Shown here: in pieces, positions 15,837 through 23,935 of the stretch
Numbering within the stretch: position 1 is the stretch's first letter
Layout of the letters: each line of letters begins with the position of its first letter
Assembly (NCBI RefSeq): GCF_030817195.1
Contig: NZ_JAUSYZ010000001.1
Location: 1,302,001-1,366,000, forward strand
DNA from: Arthrobacter globiformis
GTDB taxonomy: Bacteria; Actinomycetota; Actinomycetes; Actinomycetales; Micrococcaceae
Direction: 5' to 3'
Length of the DNA stretch: 64,000 nt
Made by a program: the position numbers and the translations under genes
The notes under the pieces: model-generated
The model's database searches: none
Told to the model about the DNA's origin: nothing
Seen by the model: the letters and a program-made list of their open reading frames with translations, nothing else

Positions 15837-16832
15837 ATGGCTTACACCGCCGACAACTGGCCCATCACCGCGGCACTGCTGCAGTTCCCGGGCGTCGACG
15901 CTCAGGGCACCCACATCAACGACGCTGACGCCTCCGCCTGGGCGGAGGTCTTCACGGAGGTCAAGGAAGCCGGCTTCGCCAACGCCGATCTCACCGACAG
16001 CTGGGTCCGTCCCGGCGATCTGAGCAAGCAGCGCCTCGCCGAGTTCAAGCAGACCGCGGACAGCGTCGGCATCGGCATCCCGGTCATCTCCGCCATCCGC
16101 CAGAGCGTGATCGAGGAGGGCAAATGGGAGGACAACCTGGCCTACAGCCACCGCACGATCGACGCCGCCGCTGAGCTCGGCTGCGAAGTGGTTTCCTTCG
16201 GCCTGCACCAGGCCATCACCCCGGAACAGCAGAAGCAGCTCTGGTTCTGGACCGTCGAAGGCTACAAGGACCCGGTCGGCGACAAGGAAGCCTGGAACAA
16301 TGCCGTTGCCCGTTTTCAGGAACTTGGCCGCCACGCGGCAGAGGTGGGCGTCCTGCTCTCGCTCGAGATGTACGAGGACACCTACATCGGCACCGCGGAC
16401 TCCTCCGTGCAGTTCGTCCAGGACATCGGCCTGTCCAACGTCGGCCTCAACCCCGATCTGGGCAACCTGATCCGCCTGCACCGGCCGATCGAGGACTGGC
16501 GGGAAATGGTTGCCAAGACCCTGCCGTACTCCAACTATTGGCACATGAAGAACTACATCCGTGACGAGGACGTGGCACGCGACATGTACGTTGGCATGCC
16601 TGCCCCCATGGAAAGCGGCCTGATCAACTACCGCGAGGCGTTCAAGGTTGCCCTCTCCGTGGGCTTCCAGGGCATCCTCTGCACCGAGCACTACGGCGGC
16701 GACGGCCTCTCCGTGACGGCCAGCAACCAGGATTACCTGCGCCGCCACGTGCTGCCCAAGAAGGAAGGCTACGCCCTCGGCCAGAGCCAGGTGGCGCAGG
16801 GCCGTCAGCAGCCCGCCGCCGTCGCCCACTAA
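15837..16832 (+). CDS. TIM-barrel sugar isomerase/epimerase-family enzyme (possible decarboxylase)
   Basis: A 331-residue protein of the xylose isomerase-like TIM-barrel (AP endonuclease 2) superfamily. Putative metal ligands are the Glu in LLSLEMYED, the Asp in LNPDLGNLI, the His in NYWHMKNYI and the Glu in ILCTEHYGG. Members isomerise or epimerise sugars, and some decarboxylate 3-keto sugar acids. It is the first gene of a GntR-controlled operon whose other members handle a four-carbon ketose, so it may form erythrulose from a five-carbon keto acid or interconvert tetruloses; both are inference. ATG 15837 is chosen because GAGGGA lies 9 bases upstream; the in-frame GTG at 15828 is too close to that site. 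Confidence 0.85.
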   Translation: MAYTADNWPITAALLQFPGVDAQGTHINDADASAWAEVFTEVKEAGFANADLTDSWVRPGDLSKQRLAEFKQTADSVGIGIPVISAIRQSVIEEGKWEDNLAYSHRTIDAAAELGCEVVSFGLHQAITPEQQKQLWFWTVEGYKDPVGDKEAWNNAVARFQELGRHAAEVGVLLSLEMYEDTYIGTADSSVQFVQDIGLSNVGLNPDLGNLIRLHRPIEDWREMVAKTLPYSNYWHMKNYIRDEDVARDMYVGMPAPMESGLINYREAFKVALSVGFQGILCTEHYGGDGLSVTASNQDYLRRHVLPKKEGYALGQSQVAQGRQQPAAVAH

Positions 16833-16879
16833 GACAGCCCGGCAGAACCGACCAACCAACCCGGATTCAATGAGGAACC

Positions 16880-18655
16880 ATGACCCAGATCTTCGACAAT
16901 CCCGCTGATTTCGCAGACGAGGCGCTCGACGGCTTCGTGGCCGCCAACCGCGGGTACGTTGCCCGCGTGGACGGCGGCGTCGTCCGCTCCACCGAGATCC
17001 CCGCCGGCCAGGTGGCCCTCGTGGTGGGCGGCGGCTCGGGACACTACCCGGCCTTCGCCGGCCTGGTCGGGCCTGGCCTGGCCGCCGGGTCCGCGTGCGG
17101 CAACATGTTCGCCTCGCCGGCTGCCGGACAGGTTTACCGCGTGGCCAAGGCGGCAAACGCCGGGGGCGGCGTGCTGCTGAGCTACGGCAACTACGCCGGC
17201 GACGTCCTGCACTTCGGCCAGGCACAGCTTCGGCTCAACGCCGAAGGCATCGAGACGCGCACCGTGCTGGTCACGGATGACATCGCCAGCGCGCCGCTGG
17301 ACCAGATCGAGAAGCGCCGCGGCATCGCCGGCGACCTGACGGTCTTCAAGATCGCAGGCGCCGCGGCCGAGGCCGGTCTGAGCCTGGACGAGGTGGAGCG
17401 GCTCGCCATCAAGACGAACTACCGTACGCGTTCGCTCGGCGTCGCCTTCGACGGGTGCACCCTTCCCGGCGCATCCGAGCCGCTGTTCCACGTCCCGGCC
17501 GGGCAGATGTCGCTGGGCCTGGGCATCCACGGCGAACCGGGCATCTCCGAGCACCCCATGCCCACCGCGTCCGAGCTCGCCGAGTTGCTGGTCTCCCGGC
17601 TCCTCGAGGACAAGCCGGACGACGCCGGCGACCGAGTGGTTGCCATCGTCAACGGCCTGGGCACGGTCAAGTACGACGAGCTGTTCCTCCTTTTCGGCAA
17701 GGTCGAAAAGCTCCTCAGCGCCGCCAACCTGACCGTCGTGGAACCGGAGTGCGGCGAACTCGTCACGAGCCTGGACATGTCCGGACTCTCGCTCACCCTG
17801 CTGTGGCTCGACGACGAACTCGAGCAGTTCTGGGCCGCGCCGGCCGACACCCCTGCCTTCCGCAAGGGCAACACAGCGCCGCGCGCCCGCCGCGAACTCT
17901 CCAGAGTCGAAGACACAGCCGCCGAGGAGACCGAAAAGGCAACCGCGGCGTCCGCTGACCTGGGCCGGCTGGCAGCCGCCGTCCTCGCCCAGGTGCGGGA
18001 CGTCGTCGTCGAGCATGAAGCGGAACTCGGCGACCTGGACGCGATCGCCGGCGACGGCGACCACGGCATCGGCATGCGCCGCGGCGTTGATGCGGCCGCC
18101 GCGGCCGGCGAGCAGAAGGCAGCAGCCGGAACCTCGGTTGAACGCGTGCTCACCGCCGCCGGCGAGGCGTGGAGCGAGCGCGCCGGCGGAACGTCGGGGG
18201 CGCTGTGGGGTACCGCCGTGATGGCAGCCGGCCTCGCGCTCGGCAACCGCGATTCGTACGCCGCCGGGGACGCGGCCGCCGCCGTGTCCGCCTTCAGCAA
18301 CGCCATCACCGAACTCGGCAAGGCAGAGCCGGGGGACAAGACCATGGTTGACGCCCTCGTGCCGTTCCGGGACGCGTTCAAAGAAGCGTTCGACGGCGGG
18401 GCCTCCCTGGCGGGTGCGCTCACCACCGCCGCTGCCGCGGCGAACGAAGCAGCCCGCCGGACCGCGGACCTGCGACCCCTCAAGGGCCGCGCCCGCCCGC
18501 TGGCTGAAAAGAGCCTTGGCCACCCGGACCCCGGCGCAGTCTCGTTCGGACTGATCGCCGAGCGCGTGGCCACTTACCTCGCATCTGATGCGGCCGCTTC
18601 CACACCGGCCGCGTCCCACATGGCCTCGACGGCCGGAAAAGGAGCAACGGAATGA
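16880..18655 (+). CDS. DhaK-DhaL fusion kinase, probable erythrulose (or dihydroxyacetone) kinase
   Basis: This 591-residue ATP-dependent ketose kinase joins a DhaK substrate domain (about 1-330) and a DhaL nucleotide domain (about 355-570). GGGSGHYPAF (from 50), D108 and H217 in LGIHGEPG, the histidine that holds the substrate carbonyl as a hemiaminal, are present. The DhaL metal/ATP loop GDGDHG is at 391-396. The architecture matches single-chain dihydroxyacetone kinases and the L-erythrulose kinase (LerK) type. With RpiB and TpiA homologues in the same operon, a C4 ketose is a better guess than dihydroxyacetone. The 3' end overlaps the RpiB gene by ATGA. Regulation is presumably by the GntR site at 15800. 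Confidence 0.9.
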   Translation: MTQIFDNPADFADEALDGFVAANRGYVARVDGGVVRSTEIPAGQVALVVGGGSGHYPAFAGLVGPGLAAGSACGNMFASPAAGQVYRVAKAANAGGGVLLSYGNYAGDVLHFGQAQLRLNAEGIETRTVLVTDDIASAPLDQIEKRRGIAGDLTVFKIAGAAAEAGLSLDEVERLAIKTNYRTRSLGVAFDGCTLPGASEPLFHVPAGQMSLGLGIHGEPGISEHPMPTASELAELLVSRLLEDKPDDAGDRVVAIVNGLGTVKYDELFLLFGKVEKLLSAANLTVVEPECGELVTSLDMSGLSLTLLWLDDELEQFWAAPADTPAFRKGNTAPRARRELSRVEDTAAEETEKATAASADLGRLAAAVLAQVRDVVVEHEAELGDLDAIAGDGDHGIGMRRGVDAAAAAGEQKAAAGTSVERVLTAAGEAWSERAGGTSGALWGTAVMAAGLALGNRDSYAAGDAAAAVSAFSNAITELGKAEPGDKTMVDALVPFRDAFKEAFDGGASLAGALTTAAAAANEAARRTADLRPLKGRARPLAEKSLGHPDPGAVSFGLIAERVATYLASDAAASTPAASHMASTAGKGATE

Positions 18656-19134
18656 GCAGCACAGAAGGCTGGCGCATTGTCATCGGCAACGATGAGGCCG
18701 GCGTTGAATACAAGGAAGCACTGAAGGCCCTGCTGGAGGCGGACCCCCGCGTTGCCTCCGTCGAGGACATTGGCGTCGCGGCCAACGACTCCACCGCGTA
18801 CCCGCACCTGGCTGTGGCGGCCGCCCGCAAGGTGGCCGAAGGAGAAGCGGACCGCGCGCTCCTGATCTGCGGCACCGGCCTTGGCGTGGCCATCGCCGCC
18901 AACAAGGTCCCCGGCATCCGCGCCGTCACGGCGCACGACAGCTACTCCGTGGAACGCTCCGTCCTCAGCAACAACGCCCAGGTCCTCACCATGGGTCAGC
19001 GCGTCATTGGGCTGGAACTTGCCAAGAAGCTCGTGGGCGAATGGCTGGAGCACCGCTTCGATGAAAACTCCTCCTCCGCCGCCAAGGTGGAGGCCATCTG
19101 CTCCTACGAACCCGACTACACGAAGGCCGACTGA
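18652..19134 (+). CDS. RpiB-family isomerase, probable erythrulose-4-phosphate isomerase
   Basis: A 160-residue member of the RpiB/LacAB family. C73 in LLICGTGLGVAIAANK is the catalytic cysteine and H95 in TAHDSYS fits the conserved histidine. The family includes ribose-5-phosphate isomerase B and the tetrose isomerases EryI/DerI, which convert D-erythrulose 4-phosphate to D-erythrose 4-phosphate. Coupling to a ketose kinase (4-base overlap) and a TpiA homologue in the operon favours the tetrose role, by analogy with erythritol and threitol catabolism in Brucella and Mycobacterium. The next gene starts 2 bases after the stop. A plain RpiB function cannot be excluded from sequence alone. Confidence 0.88.
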   Translation: MSSTEGWRIVIGNDEAGVEYKEALKALLEADPRVASVEDIGVAANDSTAYPHLAVAAARKVAEGEADRALLICGTGLGVAIAANKVPGIRAVTAHDSYSVERSVLSNNAQVLTMGQRVIGLELAKKLVGEWLEHRFDENSSSAAKVEAICSYEPDYTKAD

Positions 19135-19136
19135 AC

Positions 19137-20105
19137 ATGACCGAAACACCCACCAGCTCACGCAAGTTTGCCGTCGTCGGATCCGGCTACATGGGCGGCG
19201 GCATCGCCCAGGTCCTCGCCCTCGGCGGGGCACGCGTTGCCCTCGCCGACGTATCCGCCGAGGTGGCACAGAAGAACTACGAGCGCCTGCTCACCGAGTC
19301 CGACCAGTTCGTGGCGGACGGCCTGTTTCCCGAGGGATCCACCGAGATCCTGAAGCAGAACCTCTGGGCCGCGAAGGACATCGAGGAAGCCGTGGCGGAC
19401 GCCGACTTCATCGAGGAGGCGGTGCCCGAGGTCATCGCCATCAAGCACGAGACGCTGGCCCGCATCAGCGCCGCCGCCCGGCCGGACGCCATCATCGGCT
19501 CCAACACCTCCACGATCTCCATCGCCGAGCTCTCCCAGCCGGTCGCCAACCCGGAGCGCTTCCTTGGCGTGCACTTCTCCAACCCGTCGCCGTTCATCCC
19601 CGGCGTCGAGATCATCCCGCACGAGGGCACCTCCACCGAGACGGTTGCCGCTGTCCGCGACCTGGTCCACTCCGCCAACAAGCAGACGGCCGTGGTCAAG
19701 GACGTCACCGGCTTCGTGCTGAACCGCCTGCAGTACGCGCTCTTCCACGAGGCCGCGCAGCTGGTGGAGCAGGGCATCGCGACGGCGGAGGACGTGGACA
19801 CCCTGGTCCGCACCACCTTCGGCTTCCGGCTGCCGTTCTTCGGCCCCTTCGCCATCGCCGACATGGCTGGCCTGGACGTCTACAACTTCTGCTACAAGTC
19901 GCTGCAGACCGACTTCCCGGAGCGCTTCGCCACACCGAAGATCCTCACGGACCTTGTGGAGGCAGGCAAGCTCGGCACCAAGACCGGCGCGGGCTTCCTG
20001 AATGTCCCGGCCGAGCGCACCCCCGAGCTGATCGCCTACCGCAACAAGGCCTACGTCGCCATGCAGAAGCTCATCGAGGAACTCGGCCCGGCCCCGATTA
20101 ACTAA
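19137..20105 (+). CDS. 3-hydroxyacyl-CoA dehydrogenase-family NAD-dependent oxidoreductase
   Basis: This 322-residue protein has the two-domain fold of 3-hydroxyacyl-CoA dehydrogenases: an NAD-binding GSGYMGGG near the N-terminus, SNTSTISIAELS, the catalytic His/Glu region GVHFSNPSPFIPGVEII and a helical C-terminal domain (DVTGFVLNRLQYALFHEA, GLGTKTGAGF-like near the end). It is fused to no hydratase and lies among sugar genes, so fatty acid oxidation is unlikely. Relatives such as L-gulonate 3-dehydrogenase (lambda-crystallin) oxidise the C3 hydroxyl of sugar acids. Oxidation of an aldonate to a 3-keto acid that then loses CO2 would feed the tetrulose enzymes; this is inference. It is separated from RpiB by 2 bases. 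Confidence 0.83.
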   Translation: MTETPTSSRKFAVVGSGYMGGGIAQVLALGGARVALADVSAEVAQKNYERLLTESDQFVADGLFPEGSTEILKQNLWAAKDIEEAVADADFIEEAVPEVIAIKHETLARISAAARPDAIIGSNTSTISIAELSQPVANPERFLGVHFSNPSPFIPGVEIIPHEGTSTETVAAVRDLVHSANKQTAVVKDVTGFVLNRLQYALFHEAAQLVEQGIATAEDVDTLVRTTFGFRLPFFGPFAIADMAGLDVYNFCYKSLQTDFPERFATPKILTDLVEAGKLGTKTGAGFLNVPAERTPELIAYRNKAYVAMQKLIEELGPAPIN

Positions 20106-20118
20106 TCTCCACCCGCAA

Positions 20119-20146
20119 GGACCGTGCCCGCAGCCGGGCATGGTCC
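20119..20146 (+). terminator. Hairpin inside the catabolic operon
   Basis: 12-bp stem GGACCGTGCCCG / CGGGCATGGTCC with one G-T pair and a CAGC loop, in the 82-bp gap between the oxidoreductase and the SDR gene. There is no T-run, so it may be a processing or stability element rather than a terminator. Confidence 0.5.
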
Positions 20147-20187
20147 CGCTGCGCCATGCCCAAAATTCAACGCTTAGGAGCACATCC

Positions 20188-20955
20188 ATGAGTACCTTTC
20201 CGCCCGAGCGCACAGCCATTGTCACCGGTGCCGTCTCGGAGCGCGGCATCGGCCGGGCCACCGCCAACTACCTGGCAGAGCAGGGCTGGAACATCGGCAT
20301 CATCGACCTCGACGACGCCCTCTGCCGGGCCACGGCCAAGGAGATCGCCAGCCAGTACGGCGTCAAGGCCCACGGCGTGGGCGCGAACGTCGCGGACGAG
20401 GCATCGGTCCGGGCAGCGATCGACTCCATCGAGGCGGAGCTGCCCCAGATCGTTGCCCTTGCCAACGTTGCCGGTGTCAGCTCGCCGGTCCCGTACCTGG
20501 AACTCGACGCCGCCGAATGGGACCGCGTGCTCAACATCAACCTCAACGGCGTCCACTACGCCACCCGCCGCGTCGCCGAATCCATGGCCAAGCACCGGAT
20601 CGGCCGCATCGTGAACATCTCCTCCGTCTCCGCGCAGCGCGGCGGCGGGACGTTCTCCAAGACCCCGTACTCCGTGGCGAAGGCCGGCGTGATCGGCCTG
20701 ACCCGTGCCACGGCCCGTGAACTGGGGGAGTACGACATCACCGTCAACGCCATCTCGCCCGGCCCCATCGACACCGACATCATGGGCGGCACCCTGAGCC
20801 AGGAACGCAAGGACGAACTGGTCAAGGACCTCGTGGTCAACAGGGTCGGTTCCACCCGCGACATCGCCGCAGCCATCGCCTTCCTCATCAGCGAGGACGC
20901 CGGATACATCTCCGGCCAGACGCTGAATGTGGATGGCGGCCTCTACATGCACTAG
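20188..20955 (+). CDS. Short-chain dehydrogenase/reductase
   Basis: A 255-residue classical SDR. The cofactor motif is TGAVSERGIG near residue 10, followed by D36-region IIDLDD favouring NAD(H), LANVAG, the catalytic Ser in NISSVSAQRGG and Tyr/Lys in TPYSVAKAGVIGL, then NAISPGPIDTDI and a C-terminal GQTLNVDGG. It lies in the tetrulose operon between the 3-hydroxyacyl-CoA dehydrogenase-like enzyme and the transporter. It may oxidise a polyol or sugar acid to a keto form, as the threitol dehydrogenases do. ATG 20188 has an AGGAG site upstream (TTAGGAGCACATCC). The specific substrate is not deducible. Confidence 0.88.
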   Translation: MSTFPPERTAIVTGAVSERGIGRATANYLAEQGWNIGIIDLDDALCRATAKEIASQYGVKAHGVGANVADEASVRAAIDSIEAELPQIVALANVAGVSSPVPYLELDAAEWDRVLNINLNGVHYATRRVAESMAKHRIGRIVNISSVSAQRGGGTFSKTPYSVAKAGVIGLTRATARELGEYDITVNAISPGPIDTDIMGGTLSQERKDELVKDLVVNRVGSTRDIAAAIAFLISEDAGYISGQTLNVDGGLYMH

Positions 20956-20967
20956 GAAGGACCGATC

Positions 20968-21124
20968 ATGGCTTCCAACCGGAACACCCAGTCCACCCGG
21001 CGGGCAACCGCACAAGCGGGTCCCCGCGGGCATCAGCTCGTGGACCAGGGAACGCAAGATCTACCTGGCCATCGGCGTCCTCGCCAGCTTGGCGGGCGTG
21101 CTGCTCATCGCCTTTTCGCTCTGA
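20968..21124 (+). pseudogene. Small membrane protein gene, apparently frameshifted
   Basis: ATG 20968 has a strong ribosome site (AGGAAGGACC) 12 bp after the SDR stop, but its frame soon gives low-complexity sequence and runs into the transporter gene. The +1 frame encodes HKRVPAGISSWTRERKIYL followed by a hydrophobic helix (AIGVLASLAGVLLIAFSL) and stops at 21122-21124. Removing one base near 21000-21003 (the GGG run) would give an uninterrupted single-helix protein of about 52 residues. It is probably a small inner-membrane partner encoded before the MFS transporter. It may be a sequencing error, a pseudogene or a real shift. Confidence 0.55.
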
Positions 21125-21179
21125 GGTCTTTCCCGCTAGCCACCCTGATTTGCTCACTTTTACTCAAAGAGGAGTTTGA

Positions 21180-22583
21180 ATGACTGTCACCAACCCATCC
21201 ACCACGAAGGAGCTGCTGGACTCGCCGGTTCTCAAATCGGCCATTTCCAAGGCGTCCTTCCGGCTCATGCCGATGCTCGTCATCCTGTACGTCGTGGCCT
21301 TCCTGGACCGCACCAACGTGGGCTTCGCCGAGGCCGTACTCGAAGCGGACAAGGGCATCAGCGCCGGTGCCTACGCACTGGGCGCCGGCATCTTCTTCAT
21401 CGGCTACGCCCTGTTCGAAATTCCCAGCAACCTGCTCCTGACCAGGTTCGGTGCCAAGGTGTGGCTGGCACGCATCGCCGTCACGTGGGGCATCGTCTCC
21501 GCCTGCTTCGCCTTCGTGCAGGACGAGACCTCCTTCGTGATCCTGAGGTTCCTGCTGGGCGTGACCGAGGCTGGCCTCTTCCCGGGCGTCATCATGTTCC
21601 TCGCCGCCTGGTTCCCGAACAAGGTCCGCGTCAAGATGTTCGCCATCTTCTACCTGGCACAGCCGTTCTCCCAGATGATGGGTGCCCCGCTGTCCGGCTG
21701 GCTGATCAACATCGGCGACCAGGTTCCCGGCGTCCAGGGCTGGCAGGTCATGTTCTTCGTCGAGGGCATGCTCGCCGTGCTGGCCGGCATCGCCGCCTTC
21801 TTCTTCCTGATCAACAGCCCGCAGGACGCCAAGTTCCTCAACAAGGGCGAGAAGAAGGCGTTGCTGGACGTCATGGCCCTTGAGGACAACGTCAAGGAAG
21901 AGTCCGGCCCCCGCGGCGTCCTCGCAGCCATGAAGAACGGCCGCGTCTGGTACTTCACGGTCATCTACTTCTGCCTCCAGATCGCCGTGTACGGCGTGAC
22001 TTTCTACCTGCCCCAGCAGGTGTCCCAGCTGACCGGCCAGAAGGTGGGCCTCGCCGTCGGACTCATGGCTGCCATCCCGTGGTTCTTCGGCATCTTCGCC
22101 TGCTACTTCATCGGCAAGGCCGCCAACACCGTGATCCGCCGCCGCGTCTGGGGAACCGGCCTGTTCATCTCCACCGGCCTGTGCATCTTCGGCTCCGCCT
22201 GGGCCGGTGCCAACCACCTGCCCGCGCTGGGCATCGTGTTCATCACCCTCGCGGTGTGCAGCTTCCTCTCCATCGGCCCCATCGCCTGGTCGTATCCGAC
22301 GGCGTTCCTCACCGGAACGGCCGCCGCGGCCGGCATTGGGCTCATCAACTCGCTGGGCAACCTGGGCGGCTTCGTGGCCCCGATCCTGCGGACCACCGTC
22401 AACCAGGTCACCGCCTCGGACACCGGCACCATGGGCGTCTACGCACTCGGTGTGCTGCCGTTCCTCGCCGCGGTCATGATGATCGGCACGCGGAAGTTCA
22501 AGAACAAGGCCGACGACCTGCTCGAAACCAGCGCCACCGGGAAGGCAGGCACTGCCCAAGAAGAAGTAGTGCTGGAAAAGTAG
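21180..22583 (+). CDS. MFS transporter, anion:cation symporter (ACS)-type
   Basis: A 467-residue major facilitator protein with about twelve membrane segments. ILYVVAFLDRTNVGFAEAVL in the first helix and RFLLGVTEAGLFPGVIMFL in the fourth are typical of the ACS family, which imports organic and sugar acids such as phthalate, tartrate, glucarate and galactonate. The family therefore points to a carboxylate substrate for this operon rather than a neutral polyol. A strong ribosome site (AAAGAGGAG) precedes ATG 21180. It is preceded by a broken small membrane protein and followed by the TpiA homologue. Substrate remains inferred. Confidence 0.9.
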   Translation: MTVTNPSTTKELLDSPVLKSAISKASFRLMPMLVILYVVAFLDRTNVGFAEAVLEADKGISAGAYALGAGIFFIGYALFEIPSNLLLTRFGAKVWLARIAVTWGIVSACFAFVQDETSFVILRFLLGVTEAGLFPGVIMFLAAWFPNKVRVKMFAIFYLAQPFSQMMGAPLSGWLINIGDQVPGVQGWQVMFFVEGMLAVLAGIAAFFFLINSPQDAKFLNKGEKKALLDVMALEDNVKEESGPRGVLAAMKNGRVWYFTVIYFCLQIAVYGVTFYLPQQVSQLTGQKVGLAVGLMAAIPWFFGIFACYFIGKAANTVIRRRVWGTGLFISTGLCIFGSAWAGANHLPALGIVFITLAVCSFLSIGPIAWSYPTAFLTGTAAAAGIGLINSLGNLGGFVAPILRTTVNQVTASDTGTMGVYALGVLPFLAAVMMIGTRKFKNKADDLLETSATGKAGTAQEEVVLEK

Positions 22584-22650
22584 TCAGCAGCAAAGCACAG
22601 AAGCGCAGTATCACCGGCAGTTACTAACTCCAGCAAAGGCAGGAACCCCC

Positions 22651-23493
22651 GTGACCCAGCTCAGCCAGGCCATCAAGGACCCCGGCACGACTTTCGTCGG
22701 CGTCAGCACCAAGATGTACCTGGGCTACGGGGACACCCTGCGCTGGCTGGAGGAACTGCGGCAGCAGGTGGACGCCCGCCCGGCCCTTGCGGCCGGGCGG
22801 GTGGTTCCGTTCGTGATTCCCTCCTTCCCCATGCTTCCGGCCGCCGGGGACATCGTTGCCGGGTCGCCGCTGGTCCTGGGTGCCCAGAACTGCGGCTGGG
22901 CGGACGGCCCGTGGACGGGTGAGCTCTCTCCGTCGCTGCTTGCCGAGCTGGGCGTGGGACTCGTGGAGATCGGCCATGCCGAACGGCGGCGGCACTTCGG
23001 CGAGGACGACGCCATGATCGCGCTCAAGGTCAGGGCGGCCGACGGCGCCGGCGTCACCCCGCTGCTGTGCGTGGGGGAGGGGTCGCGCGGCACGGAGACC
23101 ACCTCCAGTGCCGGAGCAGCCGACGCCGACAGTACTGCGGGCGCGGAAGGCGCCGCCCGGTTCGTGTACGGACAGATCGAGGGCGCGGTCGGCGGCGACT
23201 GGGGGCTCGCCGCCCGGCTCGTCATCGCCTATGAACCCGTCTGGGCCATCGGAGCAGCCGAGCCCGCCAGCGCGGGGTACGTGTCCGCCGTCGTGCGTAT
23301 TCTGCGGGAGCTGCTCGGGGCCCACGGCCTGCAGGAGTTGCCGGTCATCTACGGCGGCTCGGCGAAACCTGGCCTGCTGCCCTCGCTGGAGGGGGTGTCG
23401 GGGCTGTTCCTTGGCCGGTTCGCGCACGACGCCGCGAACTTCGGAAAAGTGCTGGACGAAGCACTGTCGCTGTCGGGCGCGGAGCGCTCCTGA
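22651..23493 (+). CDS. Triosephosphate isomerase homologue, probable L-erythrulose-1-phosphate isomerase
   Basis: A 280-residue TpiA-family protein with the complete catalytic set: K21 in GVSTKMYLGY, H109 in EIGHAERRR and E195 in AYEPVWAIG; the phosphate loop is VIYGGSAKPG. It is a second-copy type: STKMY replaces the usual GNWKMN, and insertions occur near residues 145-170. Such paralogues in erythritol/threitol operons (EryH, LerI) interconvert L-erythrulose 1-phosphate and D-erythrulose 4-phosphate. It is the last gene of the operon with the DhaK/L kinase and RpiB. GTG 22651 follows the site GGCAGGAA. A housekeeping TpiA role is less likely given the context. Confidence 0.87.
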   Translation: MTQLSQAIKDPGTTFVGVSTKMYLGYGDTLRWLEELRQQVDARPALAAGRVVPFVIPSFPMLPAAGDIVAGSPLVLGAQNCGWADGPWTGELSPSLLAELGVGLVEIGHAERRRHFGEDDAMIALKVRAADGAGVTPLLCVGEGSRGTETTSSAGAADADSTAGAEGAARFVYGQIEGAVGGDWGLAARLVIAYEPVWAIGAAEPASAGYVSAVVRILRELLGAHGLQELPVIYGGSAKPGLLPSLEGVSGLFLGRFAHDAANFGKVLDEALSLSGAERS

Positions 23494-23502
23494 CAGCGAG
23501 CA

Positions 23503-23799
23503 CTAAAGGAAAGCCTCCCGGCCCGTCCCTTCGCTGAGCACGAGCTCGCCGTCCTCAATGGACACCAGGAGGCTCCGTGGCCTGCCGTGGAGCTTCATTT
23601 CCGCACTGAGATTGCGGCTGGTGACCTCAACCCCCACCGTTGCGCCTTTTGCCGGCAGTTCAACGGAGACTTCCTCGGCCATGCCCAAAAGCTCCCGGGT
23701 GGTGACTTCGCGGTCGTACCGGGCCTCCTTGCCGTTGACCGTGATGGCGACTTCATCATCGTTGAAGCCGTCCTGAAGAATGATGAGCAATTCCTGCAT
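23503..23799 (-). CDS. Small conserved-type hypothetical protein
   Basis: A 98-residue protein with alternating beta-type sequence (VEVTSRNLSAEMKLHGRPRSLLVSIEDGELVLSEG) and no signal peptide or membrane segment. ATG 23799 is chosen because MQELLIILQDGFNDDEVAI begins an orderly domain; an upstream start in frame adds Arg-rich sequence without support. It converges on the TpiA homologue with a 9-bp gap. I do not recognise the family; a small beta-sandwich protein is the most that can be said. Confidence 0.6.
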   Translation of the reverse strand: MQELLIILQDGFNDDEVAITVNGKEARYDREVTTRELLGMAEEVSVELPAKGATVGVEVTSRNLSAEMKLHGRPRSLLVSIEDGELVLSEGTGREAFL

Positions 23800-23935
23800 G
23801 ATGCGCCGCCTAAGTCGATGACCTCCGCTGCATAAAGTCACTACATCACTTAAGGGCCGTTGTGGGTAGTGCGGTTTAGTCGGCCCTCAAACACTGGAAC
23901 GTCCCCGATGCGGGTGTGTAGGGCAAAATGTTCTG

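Noticed and set aside
16829..18619. 596-codon minus-strand ORF opposite the DhaK/L gene
   Set aside because: The plus strand carries the DhaK/DhaL catalytic histidine and metal loop; the minus ORF is another shadow of GC-rich coding.
19137..20105. Fatty-acid beta-oxidation role for the 3-hydroxyacyl-CoA dehydrogenase-like gene
   Set aside because: It sits in a sugar operon with kinase, RpiB and TpiA homologues and no acyl-CoA enzymes; a sugar-acid dehydrogenase relative fits better.
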